Positions 9,312 through 16,584 of a stretch of 52,100 nucleotides of DNA are shown piece by piece (position 1 is the first letter of the stretch; the number at the start of each line of letters is the position of its first letter). This DNA is from Enhydrobacter aerosaccus. Lineage in GTDB: Bacteria; Pseudomonadota; Alphaproteobacteria; Reyranellales; Reyranellaceae. The stretch spans positions 1-52,100 of the forward strand of contig CAIWTJ010000003.1 of assembly GCA_903915535.1 (NCBI GenBank), written 5' to 3'. Made by a program: the position numbers and the translations under genes. The notes under the pieces are model-generated. The model was not told where the DNA came from and ran no database searches. It worked only from the letters and a program-made list of their open reading frames with translations.

Positions 9312-10528
9312 CGCAGGGTCTTCGCCGCATGACGCACGCCGGTCAGCAGCGCGTCGATGTCCGTGTTGTCGTTGTAAGGTGCGATCGAGACGCGCGTCGT
9401 GCCATCGAGATCGAAGCGGTCCATCAGCGGCTGTGCGCAGTGATGCCCCGCCCGGACCGCGACACCGAACGAATCGAGCGTTTGCGCCACGTCGTGCGGG
9501 TGTACGCCCTCCAGCATGAACGAGACGACGGGATAGCGGTTCTGGAGACTGGCGGGCCCCAGGATCTGCGTGCCGTCGATCTTCTGCAGCCCGTCCATCA
9601 GCCGCTGCACCAGGCCCATCTCGTGATCGTGTGCTGCCGTCCAATCCAAGCCGCGCATCCAATTGCAGGCCGCGCCGAGGCCGATCGCCGGACCGATCGG
9701 TGGCGTGCCCGCCTCGAAGCGCCGCGGCGCCGGCGCCCAGGTCGTCTCGGCGAAGGTCACGCGGCCGATCATCGAACCGCCGCCCATGAACGGCGGCATG
9801 GCGTTGAGCAGTTCGGGCTTCGCCCACAGGACGCCGACGCCGTTGGGGCCATAGGCCTTGTGCCCCGCGAAGACGTAGAAATCGACGCCAAGCGCCGGGA
9901 GGTCGAGAGGACCGTGCGGCGCGCGCTGCGCTCCGTCCAGCATGACCTTCGCGCCGCCCGCCTTTGCCGCTTCGACGACGGCCTTAACGTCGACCAACGC
10001 GCCCGTGACGTTCGAAATATGGGCAAGCGAGATCAGTTTGGTCTTCGGCGTGACGAGCTTGGGCAGCAGCGAAAGATCGATGCGGCCGTCGAGCGTCACG
10101 GGGATCATGTCGATCTCGATGCCGCTCCTCTGCCGCAACATCTGCCAGGGCACGATGTTGGAGTGGTGCTCGAGTTCCGACAGCAGGATGCGGTCGCCTG
10201 CCTTCATCAACTGGCCATAGGAGTACGCCACGAGATTGATCGCCGCCGTGCAGCCCCCGGTGAACACGATCTCCATCGGCTTGACGCCCAGGAACGTCGC
10301 GACATCGGCGCGGGCATTCTCGTAAGCCTCGGTCGCGCGCTCGGCGAGACGGTGTACGCCGCGCAGGACGTTGGCGCGGCCGGTTGTCTCGTATTTGCGC
10401 ACGGCATCGATCACGGCCACCGGCACCTGGGCCGACGCGCCGTTGTCGAGATAGTGGACCGGCCTTCCGTCGATGATCTCGGACAGGATCGGGAATTGCC
10501 GGCGGGTGCCGGCGACGTCGAAGGTCAT
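9308..10528 (-). CDS. sufS: Cysteine desulfurase SufS
   Basis: A 406-residue group II cysteine desulfurase. It is PLP-dependent and releases sulfur from cysteine as an enzyme persulfide. The PLP lysine is in FAGHKAYGP at about residue 222, and the persulfide cysteine is in RAGHHCAQP at about residue 363. The protein starts in the family manner (a short N-terminal region then FPILSE). It overlaps sufU by ATGA. Its ATG lies only five bases after the arm of a REP-like inverted repeat, which supplies the only visible Shine-Dalgarno-like AGGA. It lies directly after the molybdenum cofactor maturation genes on the same strand. Confidence 0.95.
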   Translation of the reverse strand: MTFDVAGTRRQFPILSEIIDGRPVHYLDNGASAQVPVAVIDAVRKYETTGRANVLRGVHRLAERATEAYENARADVATFLGVKPMEIVFTGGCTAAINLVAYSYGQLMKAGDRILLSELEHHSNIVPWQMLRQRSGIEIDMIPVTLDGRIDLSLLPKLVTPKTKLISLAHISNVTGALVDVKAVVEAAKAGGAKVMLDGAQRAPHGPLDLPALGVDFYVFAGHKAYGPNGVGVLWAKPELLNAMPPFMGGGSMIGRVTFAETTWAPAPRRFEAGTPPIGPAIGLGAACNWMRGLDWTAAHDHEMGLVQRLMDGLQKIDGTQILGPASLQNRYPVVSFMLEGVHPHDVAQTLDSFGVAVRAGHHCAQPLMDRFDLDGTTRVSIAPYNDNTDIDALLTGVRHAAKTLR

Positions 10529-10533
10529 TTTCT

Positions 10534-10624
10534 TGTCATCCTGAGCGCAGCGAAGGATCTCGCGCCCGCTCCCGAGACGTCCTGTGAATATTGCGCAAGG
10601 TCCTTCGCTGCGCTCAGGACGACA
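10534..10624. repeat. REP-like inverted repeat between mocA fusion gene and sufS
   Basis: Two 27-base arms at 10534-10560 and 10598-10624 are inverted copies with 25 of 27 bases matching. Each contains the core TCCTGAGCGCAGCGAAGGA, and they are separated by 37 bases. This arrangement, two inverted copies of a palindromic unit, resembles intergenic REP/BIME elements. The arm nearer sufS ends five bases before its ATG and contains AGGA about 10 bases upstream of it. Confidence 0.8.
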
Positions 10625-10643
10625 AAAAGTGCGATCGATACCG

Positions 10644-12302
10644 TCACGTCTTGGCTCTCCACGCCGCCAGCGCCTCGGGCGTGTCGATGTCCGTGATTGC
10701 CGCCTCGCCCGTCATCTCGACTTCGCAAACCAGGTCGGCATGCTCGCCGATCAGATGCCTGGCGCCGGTGTCGCCTGCGATCTTCGCGATCTCGGCAAAG
10801 AAGCGGCGCGCCCACAAAACCGGATTGCCACGCTTGCCGTTCACCGTCGGCACGCAGATCGCGCGGCCTTCGACCGGGCTGAAGGCCGCCATGAGGCGAT
10901 CGAGCAGGCCCGAGGTGACGCCCGGCATGTCGCCGAGCTGGACGACGGCGGCATCGATGCCCGCACCGAGGGCCGCGATGCCGGTGCGCACCGACGTGCT
11001 GAGACCTTCTGCGAAATCGGGGTTTGTGACGAAGCGCAGCCGCGCGTTCGCGGGCACTGCCTTCTCGATCGCTGCCCGCACCTGATCGGCCATGTGGCCC
11101 AGGACCACCACGATCTCGACCGCCTGCGAGGCCAGCGCCGCCTTCACGGCATACACCACCAGCGGCTGGCCATTGGCCTCGGCCAGCATCTTGTTCGGAC
11201 CGCCCATGCGCGTCGAGCGGCCGGCGGCGAGCAGGACGACGGCGACCTTGGGCGCATGCTGCAGCCCCTCGCCTTCCCCTTGCCCCTCGTCGTCGCTGTC
11301 ATCGCGCGGCTGCGGCCGCGTCGGGATCTCCGCCAGCAGGCCGCCCGCACCCATGCGCACGATCTCGGCACGGCCGACCGGCAGTCCGGCAGCCAAACGC
11401 TCCAGCACCATGTCAAAGCCGTTGTACTTGGGCGACTTGGCGCAGCCCGGCAGCCCCAGCACCGGCTTGCCGTCGAGCTCGCCGGTCAACAACAGGTTGC
11501 CCGGGTCGACCGGCATGCCGAAGTGCGTGACCTTGCCGCCCGCCTGTTCGATGCCTGCCGGAACGACGTCGTGACGATCGACGATCGCGGAGGCACCGGC
11601 GATCAGCAGGAGATCGCAACCTTCGCCCTTCAGTTCGCGCAGTGCTGCAGCGATCGCGGTCGCGTCATGCGCGCAGCGACGTTCGCCTGCGACGGAGCCG
11701 CCCAGCGAGGTGAGGCGCTTGCTTGTCGTACTAAGCGCCTTGTCGAGAACCTTGTCGCGCGTGCCGGGCAGCGTGGTCTGAACCAGGCCGGCGCGCATCG
11801 GTTTGAAAGGAGCGACCGAGATCAATGGCTGGTTTGCCGACTTCGCGACATCGAGCGCGCGATGGACGGCCGCGCGCGGTGCCGCATACGGAATGATCTT
11901 CACCGTCGCCACCATCTGGCGCGGCGAGACGCGCGCATAGGGCGCCAGCGTGGCGACCGTCACCGACTCGTCGAGTTCGTTCAGCGCGTCGATGCGCTCG
12001 TGGTCGATCACGGCGAGGCCCGCTTCGCTTGCGAAGTGATTGCACCGGCCCGTGAACGGCGCCGTCGCTTCTATGCCCTTGCCGGCGAGTGCCCTGGCGA
12101 CGGTCGCTGCCGCCTCGTCCTCGTGGATGTCATCGGCTTCGAGACGGGCTGCCACGACACTGTCTGCGCCGGCAGCCTTCAGCCGGGCGACATCGTCGCC
12201 CGACAGGCGCCGACCCTTGGAGAAGTTGATCCCCTTCGCACGCCAGCTGTGCGCGAGAATCGCGCCGGCCGCCTCGTCGATCGGAGTCGCGCCGAATTTC
12301 AC
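10644..12302 (-). CDS. Molybdopterin-binding / MocA-type cytidylyltransferase fusion
   Basis: A 552-residue two-domain protein. Residues 1 to about 340 resemble the MoeA/MogA-type molybdopterin-binding fold (LLLIAGASAIVDRHDVVPAG). After an acidic linker, residues from about 350 form a nucleotidyltransferase like MocA/MobA (LLAAGRSTRMGGPNKML), expected to attach CMP or a related nucleotide to the molybdenum cofactor. Such fusions are known in Mo-hydroxylase clusters. The start is a GTG at 12302 overlapping the stop of the upstream XdhC gene (GTGA). The place after coxD, coxE and the XdhC genes supports a role in maturing a xanthine oxidase/CO dehydrogenase-type enzyme whose structural genes are not in this window. 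Confidence 0.9.
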   Translation of the reverse strand: MKFGATPIDEAAGAILAHSWRAKGINFSKGRRLSGDDVARLKAAGADSVVAARLEADDIHEDEAAATVARALAGKGIEATAPFTGRCNHFASEAGLAVIDHERIDALNELDESVTVATLAPYARVSPRQMVATVKIIPYAAPRAAVHRALDVAKSANQPLISVAPFKPMRAGLVQTTLPGTRDKVLDKALSTTSKRLTSLGGSVAGERRCAHDATAIAAALRELKGEGCDLLLIAGASAIVDRHDVVPAGIEQAGGKVTHFGMPVDPGNLLLTGELDGKPVLGLPGCAKSPKYNGFDMVLERLAAGLPVGRAEIVRMGAGGLLAEIPTRPQPRDDSDDEGQGEGEGLQHAPKVAVVLLAAGRSTRMGGPNKMLAEANGQPLVVYAVKAALASQAVEIVVVLGHMADQVRAAIEKAVPANARLRFVTNPDFAEGLSTSVRTGIAALGAGIDAAVVQLGDMPGVTSGLLDRLMAAFSPVEGRAICVPTVNGKRGNPVLWARRFFAEIAKIAGDTGARHLIGEHADLVCEVEMTGEAAITDIDTPEALAAWRAKT

Positions 12303-13027
12303 GCAGCAACGACCTTGGGCACGGCGAGCGCTTCGAGACGGCGCGCCCGTACCTCGATGATCTGGCCCAGGATCGACACCGCGATCTCCGCGGGCGACTT
12401 GGCGCCGATGTTGAGGCCGACCGGCCCGTGCACGCGCGCGAACATCTCGTCGGTGATGCCGACCTGAGACAGTCGTTCCTTGCGCTTGGCGTGGGTCTTC
12501 CGGCTGCCCAGCGCGCCGATGTAGAAGGCGTCCGACTTCAACGCGGACTCGAGCGCGGGGTCGTCGAGCTTGGGATCGTGCGTCAGGGTGACGACCGCCG
12601 TCGACACGTCGAGGCCCATCTCCTGGAAGGCTTCGTCGGCCCATTCCTTGATGATCTTCACGCCGGGAAAGCGCTGGCTGGTCGCCCAGGCGCCGCGCGG
12701 ATCGACGACGGTGACGTCGAACTCGAGCATCGTCGCCATCGGCGCCAGGGTCTGCGCGATATGTACCGCGCCCACGATGATCAGCCGGGGCGGCGGCACA
12801 TAGACGTTCAGGAAAATTTTCTCGCTGCCGACATCGATCGTCTCGCTCTTGCCCGTGCCGAGCGCGCGGCGGGCGGCGGCCACGAGCGTGGCGTCCCCCG
12901 CCTGGGCGCCTTCGACGCGATCCGGATAGATCAGTGTCTCGGCGGCGTCGCTGAGACGCGTCGCGAGAACGATGGCCTTGCGCGCGCTGCGCGCCTGCTG
13001 GAGGGCGGCGAGGGTCTTGGCTTGCAT
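12299..13027 (-). CDS. XdhC family protein, C-terminal Rossmann half
   Basis: A 242-residue protein. The segment LIIVGAVHIAQTL (about 81-93) starts the Rossmann-like XdhC_C domain, which continues with VVDPRGAWATSQRFPG, VVTLTHDPKLDDPAL and the conserved GALGSRKTHAKRKERL. XdhC proteins hold and protect the sulfurated molybdenum cofactor before insertion into xanthine dehydrogenase-type enzymes. The short N-terminal XdhC/CoxI domain is encoded separately by the gene just upstream, with a 3-base gap, so one usual polypeptide is split in two. It overlaps the start of the MocA fusion gene by four bases. Confidence 0.9.
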   Translation of the reverse strand: MQAKTLAALQQARSARKAIVLATRLSDAAETLIYPDRVEGAQAGDATLVAAARRALGTGKSETIDVGSEKIFLNVYVPPPRLIIVGAVHIAQTLAPMATMLEFDVTVVDPRGAWATSQRFPGVKIIKEWADEAFQEMGLDVSTAVVTLTHDPKLDDPALESALKSDAFYIGALGSRKTHAKRKERLSQVGITDEMFARVHGPVGLNIGAKSPAEIAVSILGQIIEVRARRLEALAVPKVVAA

Positions 13028-13030
13028 CGC

Positions 13031-13351
13031 TCAGTTCACCTTCTCGACGAAGACCTGGACCTTGCCGCCGCAGGCGAGGCCGACATCCCAGGCCTGCTCG
13101 TCGCTGACGCCGAAATCGAGCAGGCGCGGCTTGCCGTCCTTGATGGCGTCGAGGGCCTCCTTAACTACGGCGCCCTCGATGCAGCCGCCGGAGACGGAAC
13201 CGACCATGGCGCCGGTCTCGTCGACCCCGAGCTGGCTGCCGACCGGCCGGGGCGAAGAGCCCCAGGTCACGATCACGGTGGCAACGGCCACGCCCTTGCC
13301 CGCTTCCTTCCACTTGCCGACCTGATCCAGAACTTCCAGCGCGTCGCTCAT
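13031..13351 (-). CDS. XdhC/CoxI family protein, N-terminal half only
   Basis: A 106-residue protein equal to the XdhC_CoxI domain. It contains TVIVTWGSSPRPVGSQL (about 26-42), the GSVSGGCIEG motif at 51-60 with a conserved cysteine, and CGGKVQVFVE at 94-103. In full-length XdhC this domain precedes the Rossmann domain, which here is the next gene. The two products probably work as a pair in loading or sulfurating the molybdenum cofactor. It begins 12 bases after the coxE stop. I infer the pairing from adjacency and domain complementarity. Confidence 0.9.
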   Translation of the reverse strand: MSDALEVLDQVGKWKEAGKGVAVATVIVTWGSSPRPVGSQLGVDETGAMVGSVSGGCIEGAVVKEALDAIKDGKPRLLDFGVSDEQAWDVGLACGGKVQVFVEKVN

Positions 13352-13363
13352 GGTCTACTCCGC

Positions 13364-14620
13364 TTAATTATGGGTAGCTCGCAATTCGGTCTGCCAACCC
13401 GCCAGCCGGCGGTCGCCGCCGTGCGAGGTTGTGTGCAACGCCGCGATCAGCCCGGCCAGGCTCTCGAGATTGTGGACCGGACGGAATTCATCGACGTACG
13501 GCAGCATCGCCTTGTTGCCTTGTGATTTGGGTTCGTAGGCTCCGTATCTCAAGAGCGGGTTCAGCCAGATCAGCCGCTTGCACGACTTCTTCAGCCGTTC
13601 CATCTCCTCCGCCAGCCCCGAGGCGCCTTCGCGGTCGAGCCCGTCGGTGATCAACAGGACCACGGCCCCCTGCCCCAGGACGCGGCGCGACCACTTGTTG
13701 TTGAACTCGTGGAGCGTCTGGCCGATGCGGGTGCCGCCGGACCAATCTTCCACCTGGGAAGAGGCTTTGGCCAGCGCTATATCCACGTCCCTATAACGCA
13801 GCGCTCTTGTCACGTTGTTGAGGCGCGTGCCGAAGGTGAAGCAATAGACCCTGTCGCGATCGTTGGTAATCGCGTGCATGAAATGCAGGAACATCCGCGT
13901 ATAGCGAGCCATCGACCCCGATATGTCGCACAGGATGACCAGCGGCGGCGGCCGGCGGCGGGGCTCGCGGCGGCGCAGTTCGGTCAGGCCCTCTGGCCGC
14001 AGCGCCCGGCGGAGAGTGGCACGGAAGTCGATCCGCGGTCCGCGATGTGCCGCCTGGAAGCGCCGCGTCTTGCGCTCCGGAACGGGCAGGCGCAGCCGCG
14101 AGATCGCGCGCAGGGCCTCGTCGATCTCGGCCTGGCTCATCTGCTCGAAGTCCTTCTGCTGCAGGACCTCGCGATCCGACACGGTGAAGGTCGCCTCGAT
14201 CTCGACTTCCGGCGGCTCGTCGGCGTCCTTTGGCGCCTCGCCCTGCCCCGGCTGCAGCGCGTCCTGCAGGCGGCGGCTGAGCTGCTTGCCCTTATCCTGC
14301 TCCGCCGGGACATCGATCTGCGGCAGCAGCATCTCCATCATCTTCTCGAGGAGACGGGGGTTGCGCCAATAGACGTGGAAGGCCTGGTCGAAGATCTCGC
14401 GCTGGTCCTGGCGGTTCACGAAGACGGCGTGCAGCGTCCAGTAGAAGTCGTCGCGTCGCTGGAGACCCGCCGCTTCGACCGCCTCGATGGCGCGCAGGAT
14501 CTGTCCCGGCCCGACGCGCAGACCCGCTGTGCGCAAGGTGCGCGCGAAGTGAACGATATTCGTCGCGAGTTTGCCGCCTCGCTCCGGCGTCGGCGTCTGC
14601 TCGGGCAGCGCGTCCATCAT
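13364..14620 (-). CDS. coxE: CoxE-like VWA domain protein
   Basis: A 418-residue protein of the CoxE/VWA family that accompanies MoxR ATPases. The C-terminal half holds a von Willebrand A domain with the MIDAS motif DISGS at about 230-234 and the later TDGLDRE. The N-terminal part (IVHFARTLRTAGLRVGPGQ) is typical of CoxE. Together with CoxD it is thought to act as a metalloenzyme chaperone, as in carbon monoxide dehydrogenase maturation, where the partner pair helps complete the Mo-Cu centre. Two adjacent ATGs (14620, 14617) could start it. A repeat pair separates it from coxD. Confidence 0.9.
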   Translation of the reverse strand: MMDALPEQTPTPERGGKLATNIVHFARTLRTAGLRVGPGQILRAIEAVEAAGLQRRDDFYWTLHAVFVNRQDQREIFDQAFHVYWRNPRLLEKMMEMLLPQIDVPAEQDKGKQLSRRLQDALQPGQGEAPKDADEPPEVEIEATFTVSDREVLQQKDFEQMSQAEIDEALRAISRLRLPVPERKTRRFQAAHRGPRIDFRATLRRALRPEGLTELRRREPRRRPPPLVILCDISGSMARYTRMFLHFMHAITNDRDRVYCFTFGTRLNNVTRALRYRDVDIALAKASSQVEDWSGGTRIGQTLHEFNNKWSRRVLGQGAVVLLITDGLDREGASGLAEEMERLKKSCKRLIWLNPLLRYGAYEPKSQGNKAMLPYVDEFRPVHNLESLAGLIAALHTTSHGGDRRLAGWQTELRATHN

Positions 14621-14638
14621 GGAATTTGCCCCTCATTT

Positions 14639-14793
14639 CCCTCCCCCGTCTTACGGGGGAGGTGCCCGAAGGGCGAAGGGGGAAAGCACCAAAGGCGATC
14701 TTCGAAAATTTCAGATCGGAAAGCCGCAGACACCTGCACTGAGGCTCTCCCCCTCCGGCCCTGCGGGCCACCTCCCCCGTAAGACGGGGGAGG
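14639..14793. repeat. Pair of inverted palindromic repeats (BIME-like) between coxD and coxE
   Basis: Copy 1 (14639-14683) and copy 2 (14748-14793) are inverted versions of one unit of about 45 bases. Each contains the long palindrome CCTCCCCCGT...ACGGGGGAGG with a 3-base centre, followed by a smaller GCCC/GGGC hairpin and a G-run. They differ at only a few positions and flank about 64 bases of unrelated sequence. The pair fills most of the 199-base gap between coxD and coxE, which otherwise shows no gene. Confidence 0.85.
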
Positions 14794-14819
14794 AATGTGA
14801 AGTGTGGGGCGAGGCACCG

Positions 14820-15743
14820 CTAACCCAGCGGCTGGGCGGCGATGTCGGCCTTCACCTTGCGCAGGATGTCGGCCGCCTCGGAGCCTTGCAGGCGCTGGAT
14901 GTCGTCCTGGTATTTCAACAGCACGCCCAGCGTGTCGTTGATGCTCTTGGGATCGAGGTCGAGCGTGTTGAGCTCCGACAGCGCCGTCGCCCAGTCGATC
15001 GATTCTGCGACGCCCGGTGCCTTGAACAGGTCGAGCTTGCGCAGTTCCTGCACGAAGCCCACGACCTGCCGCGACAGGCGCTCGCTCGAACCCGGCGCCT
15101 TCACCTTCAGGATCTCGAGCTCGCGCTTCAGGTCCGGATAATCCACCCAGTGATAGAAGCAGCGGCGCTTCAACGCGTCGTGGATCTCGCGCGTGCGGTT
15201 GGACGTGATGATGACGATCGGCGTTTCCGCCGCCTTCACCGTGCCCAGCTCCGGGATGGTGATCTGGAAGTCCGAAAGGACTTCGAGCAGGTAGGCCTCG
15301 AACGGCTCGTCGGTGCGGTCCAGTTCGTCGATCAGCAGGATCGGCGCGCCGCCAACATGCGGCTGCAGGGCCTCGAGCAACGGCCGGCGGATCAGGAAGC
15401 GCTCGTTGAAGATGTCGGCCGCGAGCTCGCCGCGGTCCTGCACGCCCTGCGCCTCGGCGAGTCGAATCTCGATCATCTGGCGGGCGTAGTTCCATTCGTA
15501 GACGGCCGACGACACGTCGAGGCCCTCGTAGCACTGCAGGCGGATCAGCGGACGCTTCAGCGTCTGCGCCAGCACCTTGGCGATCTCGGTCTTGCCTACG
15601 CCGGCCTCGCCTTCGCAGAACAGCGGGCGGCCGAGCTTGAGCGCGAGATAGAGGACGGTCGCGAGGCTGCGGTCGGCAATGTAGTCGCCGCTCTTCAGCA
15701 GCTCGGCGGTGGCGTCGATGGACGCCGGCGTGGACGAGGACAT
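14820..15743 (-). CDS. coxD: CoxD-like MoxR family AAA+ ATPase
   Basis: A 307-residue MoxR-type ATPase with Walker A GEAGVGKT at 45-52, Walker B LLIDELD near 136-142 and the sensor-1 stretch IVIITSNRTREI. The start ATG at 15743 gives the usual MoxR N-terminus; the open frame extends upstream but the added residues look unlike a protein. MoxR ATPases work with VWA proteins as chaperones for metal centres, and the partner coxE follows. It is the first gene of the minus-strand Mo-hydroxylase maturation series and diverges from the SDR gene across 97 bases, where the promoter should be. Confidence 0.92.
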   Translation of the reverse strand: MSSSTPASIDATAELLKSGDYIADRSLATVLYLALKLGRPLFCEGEAGVGKTEIAKVLAQTLKRPLIRLQCYEGLDVSSAVYEWNYARQMIEIRLAEAQGVQDRGELAADIFNERFLIRRPLLEALQPHVGGAPILLIDELDRTDEPFEAYLLEVLSDFQITIPELGTVKAAETPIVIITSNRTREIHDALKRRCFYHWVDYPDLKRELEILKVKAPGSSERLSRQVVGFVQELRKLDLFKAPGVAESIDWATALSELNTLDLDPKSINDTLGVLLKYQDDIQRLQGSEAADILRKVKADIAAQPLG

Positions 15744-15840
15744 GAAACTCCTGGAACGCGTGAAGACTGAGTGTAGCGGAGGAAAGGACGGGCCGGTATG
15801 GTGCGAATCGCCAGATAATTCAAGGATTTGGGAGGGAACC

Positions 15841-16584
15841 ATGGCTGACGGTCTGTTCAAGGGCCGCACCGCGATCGTGACCGGCGGGGCCCGCGGCATT
15901 GGCCTGGCTTGTGCTGCGAAAATCGCCGCCGGCGGCGGCCGCCTCGCGCTCTGGGATCGCGACATGGACCGCGCCCGCCAATCGGCGGCAGCGCTGGGCG
16001 ATGCGATCGCCGTCGAGGTCGACGTTACGAACGAAGGCTCGATCAATGCGGCACTCGCCAAGACGGAGAAGGATCTCGCCGCACCCGACATTCTCGTGGC
16101 CAGCGCGGGCATCACCGGCCCGAACGCGACGGTTGCGAACTATCCCGTCGATGCCTGGAAGCAGGTGATCGAGATCAACCTCACCGGCGTCTTCCTGTGC
16201 AATCGCGCCATATCACCCGGCATGGCCAAGCGGGGCTGGGGCCGCATCGTCAACATCGCCTCGGTCGCGGGCAAGGAAGGCAACCCGAATGCCTCGGCCT
16301 ATTCGGCCTCGAAGGCCGGCGTCATCGGCCTGACCAAATCGCTTGGCAAGGAACTAGCGACCACGGGCGTGCTGGTGAACTGCGTGGCACCAGCCGTGGT
16401 GAAGACGGAGTTGTTCAGCCAGATGACCGAGCAGCACATCCAGTACATGCTTTCGAAAATCCCGATGAACCGCTTCGGTGAAGTCGAGGAAGTGGCCGAG
16501 ATGGTGGCGTGGCTCGCCTCCCCGCTCTGCACTTTCGCGACGGGCGCGGCATTCGATCTCTCTGGCGGAAGGGCGACCTACTGA
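15841..16584 (+). CDS. SDR family NAD(P)-dependent oxidoreductase
   Basis: A 247-residue classical short-chain dehydrogenase/reductase of the FabG-like branch. It has the dinucleotide motif TGGARGIG at 14-21, NAG-type strand VASAGITG near 86-93, catalytic Ser141 and the YxxxK pair Tyr154/Lys158 (AYSASKAG). The ATG at 15841 is preceded by GGGAGGGAACC, a strong ribosome-binding site, which rules out the longer upstream frame. Its stop overlaps the amidase start (TGATG), so it is the first gene of a coupled SDR-amidase-GST operon. Substrate unknown; the operon suggests oxidation or reduction of an alcohol/ketone in the same pathway as the amidase. Confidence 0.93.
   Translation: MADGLFKGRTAIVTGGARGIGLACAAKIAAGGGRLALWDRDMDRARQSAAALGDAIAVEVDVTNEGSINAALAKTEKDLAAPDILVASAGITGPNATVANYPVDAWKQVIEINLTGVFLCNRAISPGMAKRGWGRIVNIASVAGKEGNPNASAYSASKAGVIGLTKSLGKELATTGVLVNCVAPAVVKTELFSQMTEQHIQYMLSKIPMNRFGEVEEVAEMVAWLASPLCTFATGAAFDLSGGRATY

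Noticed and set aside
10534-10624. Reading the inverted repeat as an insertion sequence remnant or a terminator
   Set aside because: No transposase, no target duplication and no T-run on either side; two inverted copies of a palindromic unit fit a REP-type element better.
10584-12467. A 627-codon open frame on the plus strand opposite the MocA fusion gene
   Set aside because: It crosses a palindromic repeat and a gene boundary and has no recognisable protein features, so it is a shadow of the minus-strand gene.
14639-14793. Possible CRISPR repeats
   Set aside because: Only two copies in opposite orientation with no regular spacers; this is an inverted palindromic pair, not an array.
15744-16115. 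N-terminal extension of the coxD frame
   Set aside because: The extra 124 residues lie opposite the SDR gene and its promoter region and are unlike any MoxR protein; ATG 15743 gives the family's usual start.
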